This document shows, piece after piece, positions 11,562 through 21,875 of a stretch of DNA of 64,000 nt (position 1 is its first letter; every line of letters begins with the position of its first letter). The notes beneath the pieces are model-generated. The model did not search any database. It was not told the DNA's origin and saw only the letters and a program-made list of their open reading frames with translations. Source of the stretch: Kalaharituber pfeilii (taxonomy: Eukaryota; Ascomycota; Pezizomycetes; Pezizales; Pezizaceae); the NCBI GenBank assembly GCA_015179045.1, contig WHUZ01000043.1, forward strand, positions 372,001-436,000, read 5' to 3'. The translations under genes were made by a program, and so were the position numbers.

Positions 11562-12703
11562 TTAGAGTTTTTGCATAGCAGCGACCTGAAGCACAGAATT
11601 AGTAGAGTCAGTGAAATACGGCGGAGGTGTAGGAACATACATCAGTGGACTGAACATGCTCCTCATCCGCCTCGATCTCTTGCTGGAGCTCATCAATAGA
11701 GATTTTCTCGTCTTCAACTACCAAGTTGATCTGAAGCTTCTTGATACCATACCCAACAGCGATCAATTGAGAAGCACCCCAAACTAGACCATCCTTCTCA
11801 ATCGCCCTAACATTCTTCTCCATCTCTGCCAAATCTGTCTCATCATCCTGTAATAAATCATCAGAAATGGCATTAAACACATTGAGGATGCATTCCATAC
11901 CCATGGCTTGACTTCCAATGTAACGATAGATTTCGCAGCTGGCCCAGGACCCTTTGCAGCCTTTTAAATGTTAATATCTACTTACCTTCATGCTAATGAT
12001 ATGAAGCATACCTTCTTTGCTCGATACTCTTCCAGTCTCTTCCGTGCCAAAGCCTCCTGCTCGGCATCTTCCTCCTCATCATCGGACCCAAAGAGGTTGA
12101 TATCATCGTCCTCCTTCGCAGCAGCGGGGGCCTTTGCAGGTGTCTCCGTGGCAGGGGCAGTTTCTGGTCCGTAGGTGGATGCTGGCAGGCTAGCATCACC
12201 TGGAAGAGTCTCGAATGCATCTACATAGGAGGCAATGTGCTTGTACCACCTGTCGACATGGGGGTACTTGGTCGCATCAGGAGCGGATGAAACAGCTTTG
12301 TAAATAGCCACATCGGCTTGTGTCGGAGCATATCTAACAGGAAGGCAACTGTAAGTATAGTCTTAAATAGCACGCAATTATTAAGAAGAGAGATGAAAGA
12401 CAAATGCTGTTCAGAAGGCCTGTAAAGGCAATAATGGATTTGTTTTCCTTTAGCGGGGTCTTAAGCCGCCTCATTAACACGGACCAATTTGATCTCATCT
12501 TCGAGCGGGGGGACATGAGGTAAGGGATGAAGGAGTTTGACAGCTTACCCAACGATGTAACTCCTGCTTTGGAGCCATGTGTTCAAAGCTGTATAAAAGA
12601 TTAGTTAGTGGTGCTTTCTTGATATTGTACAGGAGGGGTATTCTGAGATAAGTGTTATCTCACCTGATAGGCCAGCATCAGCGAGCAAGTCACCAAAGCC
12701 CAT
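11562..12703 (-). CDS. EFB1: Translation elongation factor 1B-beta (eEF1B alpha/EF-1-beta)
   Basis: Six exons (12664-12703, 12549-12588, 12012-12333, 11901-11960, 11641-11847, 11562-11585) encode 230 residues, normal for the family. The protein is the guanine nucleotide exchange factor that recharges eEF1A with GTP during elongation. A small GST-C-like N-terminal domain starts [18 protein letters not shown] and runs through [14 protein letters not shown] and the [12 protein letters not shown] block. An acidic linker contains [20 protein letters not shown], the usual casein kinase-type site region. The C-terminal exchange domain contains [35 protein letters not shown] and ends AAMQKL. The first two exons are 40 nt each. 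It is followed on the same strand, 472 bp upstream, by the CPD1 gene. Confidence 0.96.
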
Positions 12704-13174
12704 TTTAATGAGTTTTGTGAGGAAGATATATAAGATGAGGTCTTTGGATGGTATAGAGGGAACTTTAGAATCGTTGGGTTCGTGAGATTTATCAAGGGAG
12801 TTGATTAAGAGGAAGAGAAGTGGGGTGAGAGGCTCGACAAAAAACTTTGTGTTGAAGGGGTGATAAAGCAGCGCTTGCCCCACCTTCTGGAATCAGGCAA
12901 ACTTTTTCATGCTGCTTTCACGGGTAGGTTACTTAGTGCTAGTATCTACTAAGCACAAACATATGCATGGGAATTTTAGGCCATTCAGAACTGATGCACC
13001 ACCAAAATACCTTAACTGCGATACGCATCGAAATCAAGATTAAAAGTTATGAGAAAAAAAGCAGTTAACAATTTTCAGCTACAGGATTTACCCTACAGCT
13101 AGATACACTCAATCATTTATAACTTTTACTTGTTCAAAAGCCCCTACCTTCCACTCAACCTAGTTTGAGACTGA

Positions 13175-13950
13175 TTAAAGCTCTATGGTTCTTTCTCCTT
13201 CAAGCACCCATTCTTCAACCGACCCTGCGCAGTTCACCTAGTGGCGAATAAGCATGTCTTCCCAAGCTTAAGGATAGGCAAGAGTAGCTACGATCTCGAA
13301 ACAGCGGAACCGAGAGGCATACCAACGCAATTCTTCCTCCCTTCCATGACTCTACATCAAATTGAATTCCAGCCTTGGCCACCTCCTCATTAATCCTCGC
13401 CACCAATTCTGCCCCTGGTACCTGTTCGGCATATATCAAACTCAAATGAGGCACATAATCTTCCTCGGACCACCTTTTGGCTGCCTCCTCATCTCCATTT
13501 GTCACGTATTTTTTCCGACAGTCTGCTGCTAAAGCCTTTATCGCAGCTGTTTTCTCAAGATGTAGAGTTACCCTTGTGAAGAACGTCGTTCCAACGTTTA
13601 CTTCATGGAATTTGACATCTGGTGGTGTCTGAACTTCAATTGAGGAAGTAACAGTAGTGGGGTCGAGTGCAGGCGACACCTCCGAGGTGAGAGTGATATG
13701 TGGGCGGAAGTGAGGAAGTCGAATATCTGGCATCAATGAAGGGAGGGTTATATTTATCAATGTCGAAAGCTTCGAGTCAATTTCAGACTCCGCCGGTGGT
13801 ATGAGCCAGAGAGATGCTGTATTATTAGCTCAGCATCAGTCGATAATGGTAATCAGAATAATCTGGATAATGACAGAAGCAGTCTTACATCCTACTGCCC
13901 ATTAGCTGTGATATAGACCCTTATTCAGAGCACTTTCACGTACCACCCAT
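13175..13950 (-). CDS. CPD1: 2',3'-cyclic-nucleotide 3'-phosphodiesterase, 2H phosphoesterase (CPD1 type)
   Basis: Three exons (13944-13950, 13323-13816, 13175-13237) encode 187 residues. The first exon is only seven bases and gives Met-Gly plus one base, completing MGASLWLIPPAE, the usual N-terminus of the family. Two HxT/S motifs define the 2H active site: HIT at residues 42-44 (in HFRPHITLTSE) and HLS at 126-128 (in YVPHLSLIYAE). The protein ends with SVEEWVLEGERTIEL. Fungal CPDase hydrolyses ADP-ribose 1'',2''-cyclic phosphate, a by-product of tRNA splicing, and nucleoside 2',3'-cyclic phosphates. The open part of exon 2 could be read from an internal Met at 13760, but that start would lose the conserved SLWLIPP segment. 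Confidence 0.93.
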
Positions 13951-14316
13951 TGCTGATGATTTATGCAGATAGAGGTAGTTCAGGATACAGTAGCAATAGC
14001 AGAGAGTAGTTTGGTGGACTAGGCAAAGGAGCCTTGATGGTAGTTCTGTTGACAAGCAGGCTGAATGCTTGCACAGTTCACCAGTCATGTACCGTCCCAT
14101 ATAGCGGCTTGGCCACGTCCACATGACGAAAGCAGTGCCGAGTTTTCCAACATGGTCCGAAACATGAGAAAGGTTCGCAAATTAAATTTACATATTTATT
14201 TCAGGTATCTCGCCGCCGCATTGCACTAGTCTGGTTTAGCATTGCACGCGTATTCACAATACAGACCCTCCAATTCAGTCCCCCTCCAATTGACAGAACA
14301 GTAAAAAGGAAAACGC

Positions 14317-14323
14317 TATATAT
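14317..14323 (+). promoter_or_regulatory. Possible TATA element of the RNA candidate
   Basis: TATATAT lies about 25-30 bases before the start assumed for the structured RNA. Such spacing is typical of TATA-driven Pol III genes, but this is inferred from position only. Confidence 0.3.
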
Positions 14324-14339
14324 CTCCCCCTTCTCACCA

Positions 14340-14604
14340 GGTCATTCACTCGATCTAAAAGCACTGCCTGAGAAAGAAAAGTCAAAAAGGGTCATTCGAG
14401 AGGGCTGGGAACGGAGGGAAATCCACGGGTGAACACCCTGAGGAAAAGACCCTCAGCTTGTCGCTATGTAGCGAAGCCCTCATGAGGTATGGTAACCTCT
14501 ACTGATGATGGTGAGAGAAGAGGGGTGAGGGGGGCGGCGGATTCTTATACTTCCCTGCCCTGGTGAGGAGTCTTGGCGCTACTCGAAGCCCTGGCTCTTT
14601 TTTT
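14340..14604 (+). ncRNA. Candidate Pol III structured RNA, RNase P/MRP-like
   Basis: A run of consecutive perfect hairpins is visible: GGGT-GAAC-ACCC (14427-14438), CTGAGG/CCTCAG (14438-14456), CGCTA/TAGCG flanked by CTT/AAG (14457-14476) and GAGGT/ACCTC (14484-14499). Upstream is GGAGGGAAATCC (14413-14424); downstream is GTGAGAGAAG (14511-14520). A T7 run follows at 14598-14604. The order GGAAA-type block, two or more hairpins, then an AGAGAA block recalls CR-I, P8/P9 and CR-II of nuclear RNase P RNA. I could not find a clear CR-V, and the distance to the T-run is short for RNase P. The family is therefore a suggestion; a structured transcript is the firmer claim. Confidence 0.38.
14598..14604 (+). 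terminator. T7 run, possible Pol III terminator
   Basis: Seven T residues follow GGCTC at the end of the structured RNA candidate. A run of this length would terminate Pol III on the + strand. Confidence 0.35.
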
Positions 14605-15232
14605 CGCATCAGGGCGGGCTTGGCGACTGCTGGCAACCCGCTACTTACACATCATGTGGCAACGAATACCCGAACTGGTAGTCGCACTATCTCAGATCAT
14701 CACCATATTTTCGGCGTGAACCCTTCATCCATCTTCATGAATAGCACGTGGATTACTGATAAGCGCTAGTAAGCCAACTCATATTCTTGTCTTTTCTCAC
14801 TATCAACTCCAATGATATCGGGCTTGCCTTCATGGGCTTCGTCTTCAGATCGTGTTTCAAGCACTAAATACATCATATTCATTACATCCTCCAAGGCGCC
14901 TAAAGGAGCAACATCATATAAAGACGGTTAAAGATCCTAACCCTTTATTACAAAGAAGAAATATATAAGAATCAAAAAGCCTAGTCATGCTGAATCAAAA
15001 TAAAATCTTAATATCAAAAGTAAAAGAGCAAAATGATTTCGATTACCCTACCAGGACCAAGGATGCGATATGGGGTGATCAAGACCAAGAATGAAAGTCA
15101 AAAGAAAAAAAACTCGATAGCACATCTTTGCGGAGAGTGTGATACAAATCCGCTGTTAATTAATTTATCAAATGATACTACTACATCTCGAAGTTTCATA
15201 ATATCATTTCACAGAGTTCTTGCCCAATGTTT

Positions 15233-16420
15233 CTACGAAAGGGTGATGACGGCGGGACTATAACACTTCATTAGTATGCAATTTACCTCCATCGGTTTAG
15301 AATATATTGGATTAAGCTTACCCAGCAATGACGTTTTCATCCGCATTCGACGCTCCATCATTAGTCAAGGTGACGAAGACCTCTCCAGCCATGCCAGAAG
15401 GAACAGTACATCCTCCATTTTCTACTGGAGCAAACTGAATACCAGAAGCACCACTTGCAAAGGCGCAGAAGGTAGCTCCATCAGCAGTAATAGCGTCTTG
15501 CTGAGCAAGGGTAAGAATAGAACCGGCTTTGGTAGTTGCAGCGTTTGTGATAACTAAGGACGGGAATGCCTGGATGTTGAGGTTTGCTTCAGGGGGGCAT
15601 TCAGTAATGAAGGCTGCAGCAAGTGTGAAAATCTGGCGAGCCCCGACCGCTACATCAAAGGCTTGTGGAACTGGAGAGTCTCCGGCGATAGCTATAAAAA
15701 ATGTTAGTTCTCATCTACTTATTTGATTGGAAGGCTGAGCTTACTTCGGATGAAGGTTTGATGTCTCGACTCTACAGTGACGATAGATGCGGCAGCTGAT
15801 AGCACTGCCTTACCTGTCACCAGAGGGGCAGCGCCTAGGTACCTGCAGCACTTGTTAGAACATGCAACAACACTCAAGAATAATACCACCTACGCGCTAA
15901 CTCCCACTGCTTCCAGGACCTTCGCAGTGGCGACCATAGTTGCAGCATCTGGGGTATTGAAATTGTATGTGCATGGAGGGACAGGTGTAACCCCCTGAGC
16001 AGTGATAGCGGCCATTAACTGGGTGACATGAATGGCCTCTGTTTCTCCAACAGCCTGTAGACCTGCAATTGTTTCGGCACTGAAACCCAGAGCTTCAAAA
16101 TCAGAAGCTGGGAATTTTGCAAATCCCTCCTTATAGAAAGCAGCTTCCAGATGTTCCAGCGTCAGTGCACTACATAAAGGTTAGAAGGTCTGAGAATGCC
16201 GCAGTTACTGACGAAAAGACCCTTACAACTGCAAAATGTCAAGATCGGACAATCCAGAGCCACCCTCCTGCCGCTTGCTATGTCGACGATGAAGTTCCTC
16301 ACTTCCAAGAGGGCATGGAAATGCATTAGGTCGGGGAAGTGCTACTGGATGAGCACTGATGACACTAGCGAAAATAGCGAGACCAGCTACGGTGCAAGTA
16401 AGGAATCGAAACCCAATCAT
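15233..16420 (-). CDS. Secreted ferritin-like domain protein (Rds1-like, PF13668 type)
   Basis: Five exons (16227-16420, 15894-16169, 15745-15842, 15322-15691, 15233-15257) encode 320 residues. The N-terminus MIGFRFLTCTVAGLAIFASV is a signal peptide. A basic KR pair in a spacer (HRRHSKRQ) follows and could be a Kex2 site. The ferritin-like part starts with DILQFALTLEHLEAAFY, containing the Glu/His pattern typical of the first helix, and continues with GFSAETIAGL and ESRHQTFIR. The second half is a beta-rich Ala/Thr-rich tail ending VIAGPAVITLS, as in fungal Rds1-like stress proteins. Substrate and metal binding are unproven for this family. An in-frame Met eight codons upstream (16444) is a possible alternative start, but it would place a polar stretch before the signal peptide. 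Confidence 0.9.
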
Positions 16421-19400
16421 TGTCCTTGAGTTGAGAGGAAACAAGTTGCAAAGTTGATGGAGCTTAGAAAGAAAACGAACGTTTCTTAACGGGCTCTCGG
16501 AGCGTCTAGAAAGGTCCTTTCAAAAAAAGAAGAAGTGCTGCTAGATTAAGATATTAAAGATTCCGAAATGATACCACGAATCTAGGACTCCGAGAATTGA
16601 AGGTGCTCCTGGCACTGAACTAAAGACAAAGGAAGGAAATTGGGAGAGAGAGAGTGAGTAGTGCTGGTCGGAGGAGATAGGGAGAGAATGGGGAGAGCAC
16701 AAGATGGAGGGCAGGGTGGTGGATATAAGGATTCCGGGAACGTGTACATAGCGTAGGCCCAGACTATATTACTGGGGGGATTATGGGTCTGATAGTAGGG
16801 GTTGCAGAGGGTTGCAGATCCAAGAGACTTGAACATGGCATCAGAAACCGCCCAACAACTATAATGCGAAACCTTGCATGGAAGGATGATAAGTATGACC
16901 TCCATATTCTCGGGAAGGGACGCATTTGGCCAATTTCTTTTGCCGAATACGGAGTATTCGGGGCTGTCGAGCGGTTGCTACAGGAAACTCGATCACCCAA
17001 ACACAAGAAAAAATGTGTGGCAGGCAGGGCCAAGGTAAGCGAGGCCCAGTTGTATCAACAGAAGAATCTAGAATGGGGTATAAAAATCTGAATTTGAGCC
17101 TGTATGTACGGAGAAAGCCAATCAATGTGGTGTCTACATGGGGGCGTGCGCAGGTCGCAGGAGTGTCTGGAGAAGGGGTATATTCCAAATACTCGTCAAA
17201 ATGAAACAGTTAGAAGCCTGTCAACGGTGGGCGCAAAACCATATTGCTACCGCAACCGCCTGAGTGAGGCTTGATGAGAGCAAGGATGCTCCTCCTTGAA
17301 GAGGCGCCTGCAAATCTCGGAATGCGGATTAATGTTAATACGATTGCTTGCTATGCGCTTTTCACCAAGCGGTCACTACCAAATCCTTGCTTACCAAATT
17401 AAGGACCGTTTTCATGGTCAACTCCAGCAGAAGTTCCCTGTCTATCAGTGTTAAGAACCTGGACATGGGCATAACCCCGCTTCACTCCATAAACCAGGCC
17501 AATTAGGGAACTTCAGAATTGGCCACACCTTACCGATATTCAGTATCTAATTTATTTCAGATTCACCAGCCATTTGCATCACCGTATGTACGAAATCCAT
17601 CTAAAAAAAATACCTAGTCAATGCTGGGCCAGCGTTGAACATCCACATGTTCATGTACTGTATACTCAATTTGTGGATATCCTAGCCCAGAAGAAGGGAT
17701 GTCCGGCAAGCTTCGGTCAATGCATTTCGACAATCGTCGTTAAGACCCCTACGGAGCCTATAGAACACCTCTCGATGGCCCAGGAAGATTGCTTTGAGTC
17801 TCATCAAGGGTTCATTAGGGCTGGTGATCACTCGAAACCATATTTCGGATCCTTGGTAGTGTTTCCAATTGCGGTCTGCACCTGCCGCTTTATCTCATGC
17901 CTTTGAGGTGGCCCACGCTGTTGGAACTGCGCACAATACTGCGAATATTTCAATCTTCATTGTTTGAACCAGTAAGTTTATCACTGAATTGCTAGATTTC
18001 CACTTACACAAGATTGATTGATTCTTATGTTCTCTAATGCTAGGAAATTCGATTCTTGTTGAACGCTTGCCATCAATTTCTCAAGTTCGGTGCCTTACTT
18101 TGAACTGCTATCTTGAATGGATTTCCGGATCATGAATATGAATGACACAACACTACTACCTTCAGAGACTTTACATACAGCGACCACGGTAACTTGTATT
18201 ACCCGTTGCTATCCAGGCTCCTGGGACCAGCCAACGTGGACTGTGCCGCGTGTTCGCTGTGATCTATGGACGTTCTAAAGATTAACAGAGGCTTGGTCAC
18301 AAAAATCTAACGTTTGACAGCCGAGAAGATAGTTTATCTCGGATGTTTTCAAACTGACTTATCAAACCAACTAAGCACTCTTTGTCAACGATCTACAGTT
18401 AGAAGATAAGGGTTAAGAAACTAGACTAGGAAAGTGAAACAACGCAAACGGTGAAGGCAAATTTAAGTTTTGAAAATTTGGGGGCAGTTATCACGGGGAA
18501 TGAGATCTTTGCGAACAAGCTTATATAGACCGCAGGTACTTATATGCTCATAGATTCATATGCATCGAGAGCACTAATAAAAGTTTGACGTCTGAGGAAA
18601 ATAGGGTCAAAAACACCACGTTCATGCCGGTTCATTGGTACTTGATGCTTACGGTACTTCATCGAGAGGCTGGATAAATGTATCCCGCCCCCCGATGCAA
18701 TTTAGTACCACGCGACAATTTCCCTGAGCTTAAACTCGTGAACTTGGAACTTGTTTTCTAATCTAGATTTCCCCAGGTTTGACCTTTTTTATCCTTCAAA
18801 AGGACCGAGTCCCTCTGTTGTAGATTTGCTGTTTTTCGAGGTCAGTAGTAGGCTTGATTGCATTTCCTGAAATCATTCATCAATCTTCGTTGGTATGAGC
18901 AACCATGTGGGTTCCAGGTGTCCAAGCGTTTAGCTACTTCCCATCTAGGAACCTATTGCCCTTCTCGGAACCATTTCCAAAATAGGAGGACGGGCGGCTA
19001 CCCACACCAAGCCACTAATACATCCCAAACGCGCCTACCCCCAAGTCGCCACCAGCAGATAGCGAAACACGCCTCAACTACATCGGGCGTCACGCCTTCC
19101 GGAGAACGCTCGAGTTCAGACTCGGTATTGGGAAATGACACATGTTGACAAGACGGAAGAGGCGAGACAAAGGGGGTGGTCGTACACGCGGCTGTGGGCC
19201 GCCCAGCCCCACCCTCACCCCACCTCTGCAGGACTAAGGATTTCGAAATGGATCACATTGTGACAATCGTGAGGGTAGAGAATGTTCGATATGACACTAT
19301 ACCCTAGTATGGTTGGAGACATCTGTACGCGGAGTAAATTTCGCATCAACTTCAATACTCAAATCACAAGCAAAATAAATAGATAAAATTAGTTTTGTAT

Positions 19401-19507
19401 CATATAATAGACAGGTTTTACAAACCCTGAAATTTGCGGGTAATTTAATTAGTAATCATGCTAAAACCCTGAGAGTGCGTCAGGTTTTTGTAAGTTAGCC
19501 TGAAAAC

Positions 19508-19804
19508 TTAGGAATTAACCACTGGTACACTGCAAATGAGTGGGCGCGAAAGAGATACCGGTCCCATACAGAGATCGAGATGAAGCCTCGAAAGTTGGTT
19601 GAGATGTAGCAGGTGTTGGTTGAGATGTAGCAGGCGTTGGTTGGGGCGTGGCAGATACAGATTGTGATGTAGGTTGTGGTGTACTAGTACTAGTCGCTGA
19701 ATTGACAACTGGAGATTGAGAAGTCTGTGGAGGGTGCCCACAATGTCATACTGGGATAGATTTTCTTGAGTAGATAGAGGAGTGCTTTGGCTCATTTTTC
19801 GCAT
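19508..19804 (-). pseudogene. Frameshifted Ser/Thr/Pro/Gln-rich fragment, possibly from a mobile element
   Basis: On the minus strand it begins MSQSTPLSTQENLSQYDI. After a frame change it continues as TSTPQPTSQSVSATPQPT and then TPATSQPTPATSQPT. A 21-bp unit (GTTGGTTGAGATGTAGCAGG plus one base on the + strand) is repeated twice at 19606-19648 and starts a third time. The motif CAGGGTTT, read on the minus strand, recurs on both sides (near 19425, 19470 and 19955), which may be remains of terminal repeats. I cannot name a family. Confidence 0.35.
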
Positions 19805-20206
19805 TTATTGGATGTAAATATCTCTAGAATTGAGTGTTGTGGGAATTTCACAATCTTAAGGATCAGTTTTCCGAATTTCGGAAGGGAAATTCTCAGGATT
19901 TGGTATAAATAAACACGTTGTTGCTAAGGCAACGTATTTTTTTTTTCCCAAACCCTGAATAAAGTTCGGGGTTTATAAAACCTCTCTAATGATAAATTAG
20001 TGAATGGAAAATAATATTTTGAAGCAATATCTATTTTCTGTAATCATGATTTGAGAATCAAAGATCAGAAGTTTTATATGGGATGGGTAAAAATGTCCAC
20101 CTTTAGTAACTACTAAACATGGTATAGTACATGTTGATCTAACCAAAAAGAGAGAATGGCTAACCTAATATAGAAAAGACTGTATGCATCCCCTATGCAT
20201 GCCCCT

Positions 20207-20380
20207 TTACCACTTCGCTGTATCTGCTACCTGTCTATGACCTTTATATATATGTGAACGAAACTCCTTAGTACCAGAAGTTAATCCTTCACTATATGCA
20301 TCAATAGCCTGCAAACAATGATAATAAAAATGATTAATAGATGTGGAAGAAACAGAATGTAATGCTAAAGGAAGAGTATC
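20207..20380 (-). pseudogene. Short transposase-like or TE-encoded fragment, family unassigned
   Basis: A 58-codon minus-strand frame without a Met reads LPLALHSVSSTSINHFYYHC, then AIDAYSEGLTSGTKEFRSH and KGHRQVADTAKW before a stop. The regular charged and aromatic spacing looks like real coding sequence cut out of context rather than chance. I believe it derives from a repeated element but cannot place it. Confidence 0.3.
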
Positions 20381-21875
20381 TCATGCAACTGATTTGAGCG
20401 ACTGATATGTGCAACTGATACAACAGGTATATGCAACTATGTGAGGAGCAGTATGCAGTGGAGGCCCAACTGGCATAGGGGGAGCAGCGAACAGTAGCAG
20501 CGGGAGTGGTAGAGCGGTAGTGGAAGAAATGTGGATGTAACTACTAAATAACTGCTTAGTCATCAAACCAAATGTCCACCCCACCCTGCGTACAGATGTT
20601 CCCAACCATAAACTTTTTTTGGGGAAAGTTCTGTCTATTTCCCGAATGGAACGGCAGTTTAGGGTGAGACGAGCGACTTGGTTTCATTTGCTGACAATTG
20701 TATTTCGTGTGTGGTACCTTGGTGTATTGTACTTTATACACTCGTGTTGTGCCGGTACAAGTCCACTCACCTCCCGGAAAAACTGCGAATCTAGGTGCCC
20801 TGTACCGGAAACATCAGCATAACATGACACTTGAGCAAACTCCAAGATCATTTTTATCATAGCCTTTATATATGCTTTCTTCTAGAGCTCTATTAAGTAA
20901 GTCTTTATTCGCAATCTCGAACGCCCCATGGTTAGTTGAACATAGTAATTGTCTCCATTTCATCAACCCACTCAAAATGGACATTAGGAAATTAAAGCCA
21001 CAAGAATCATTATTCTCTTGCCCACCCACTATTAGTTGCTTCCCACAAACAGAAACAATAAGTCGACATTTCCAAAAGCCCAACTCAAAGTCATCGAATA
21101 AATCGACCCTAAACACACTCACACACATACAAAAAAAAAGATTGAATGCTTTTATAACCCTCCAAAAATCAAAAATCAAATGTGAACTCCGGAGAATGTG
21201 GGGAGAAACCAGGAAGCTACTAAAACTAATATAAGAACAGCATGATGGTGATAGGCTCGAGGGGTTGCAGCTGATTAAGTGGAGGATTTGTGGCGAAAAT
21301 AACAAGAAAAGATGCTGCTAGTAATGTCAATGGAAGACAGCTGCAAACAATGCACATGGTGAATGATACTACACAATGACTCACAAAAAGACAAAAAAAA
21401 AAAAGAAAAGAAAGGGGGCAATATACTGCACCGTTCAACATACTTCATTGCTCCACAAGCTTCATATCTCACACGCACTATACTCCAATCTCAATACGGA
21501 AGTCAACAACAGCAAAACTCCCATATGCACAAGACCATGCAAATGATTCTTCAGTAACAGAACAGTGAGAAACAGTGAATACAAGGCAAAAAAAAAGAAT
21601 ACAAGTAAACAAAAGATCAAGCATTTCGTAAACATCATGACTTCTTTCCTCCATTTCATCACGTACATGAATGTCCCCACACATGAACCCTTTTCGCCGA
21701 CACCACACAGGCCGATCAGCAAATTCAGAGAACCCGCAACTGAAACCAAACTCTCCTTGCAGAAACTGGATAACCTTCATATCCTCGAAAATATGGTCTC
21801 CATGACCTTGGTTCCATCTTATTAAAGCAAGAAAATATAAAGCCCATAACGGAGCCAGCGCCCATCCATCAATGA

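Larger units (their letters stand above)
13951..15232. other. Intergenic, holds a structured-RNA candidate
   Basis: Apart from the RNA candidate at 14340-14604 no feature is seen. The stretch 14880-15230 is A/T-rich and forms the 3' flank of the ferritin-like gene. Confidence 0.55.
16421..21875. other. Intergenic with two transposon-like relics
   Basis: The stretch 16421-17200 is the upstream region of the ferritin-like gene. Frames at 17574-17906 and 18858-19148 match nothing I recognise. Repeat relics at 19508-19804 and 20207-20380 are listed separately. The stretch 20820-21875 is an A/T-rich region downstream of SSD1. Confidence 0.55.

Noticed and set aside
20814..21305. 163-codon minus-strand frame
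   Set aside because: The first half is Ser/Phe/Leu low complexity from T-rich sequence and nothing matches a family; it lies downstream of SSD1 and may be chance.
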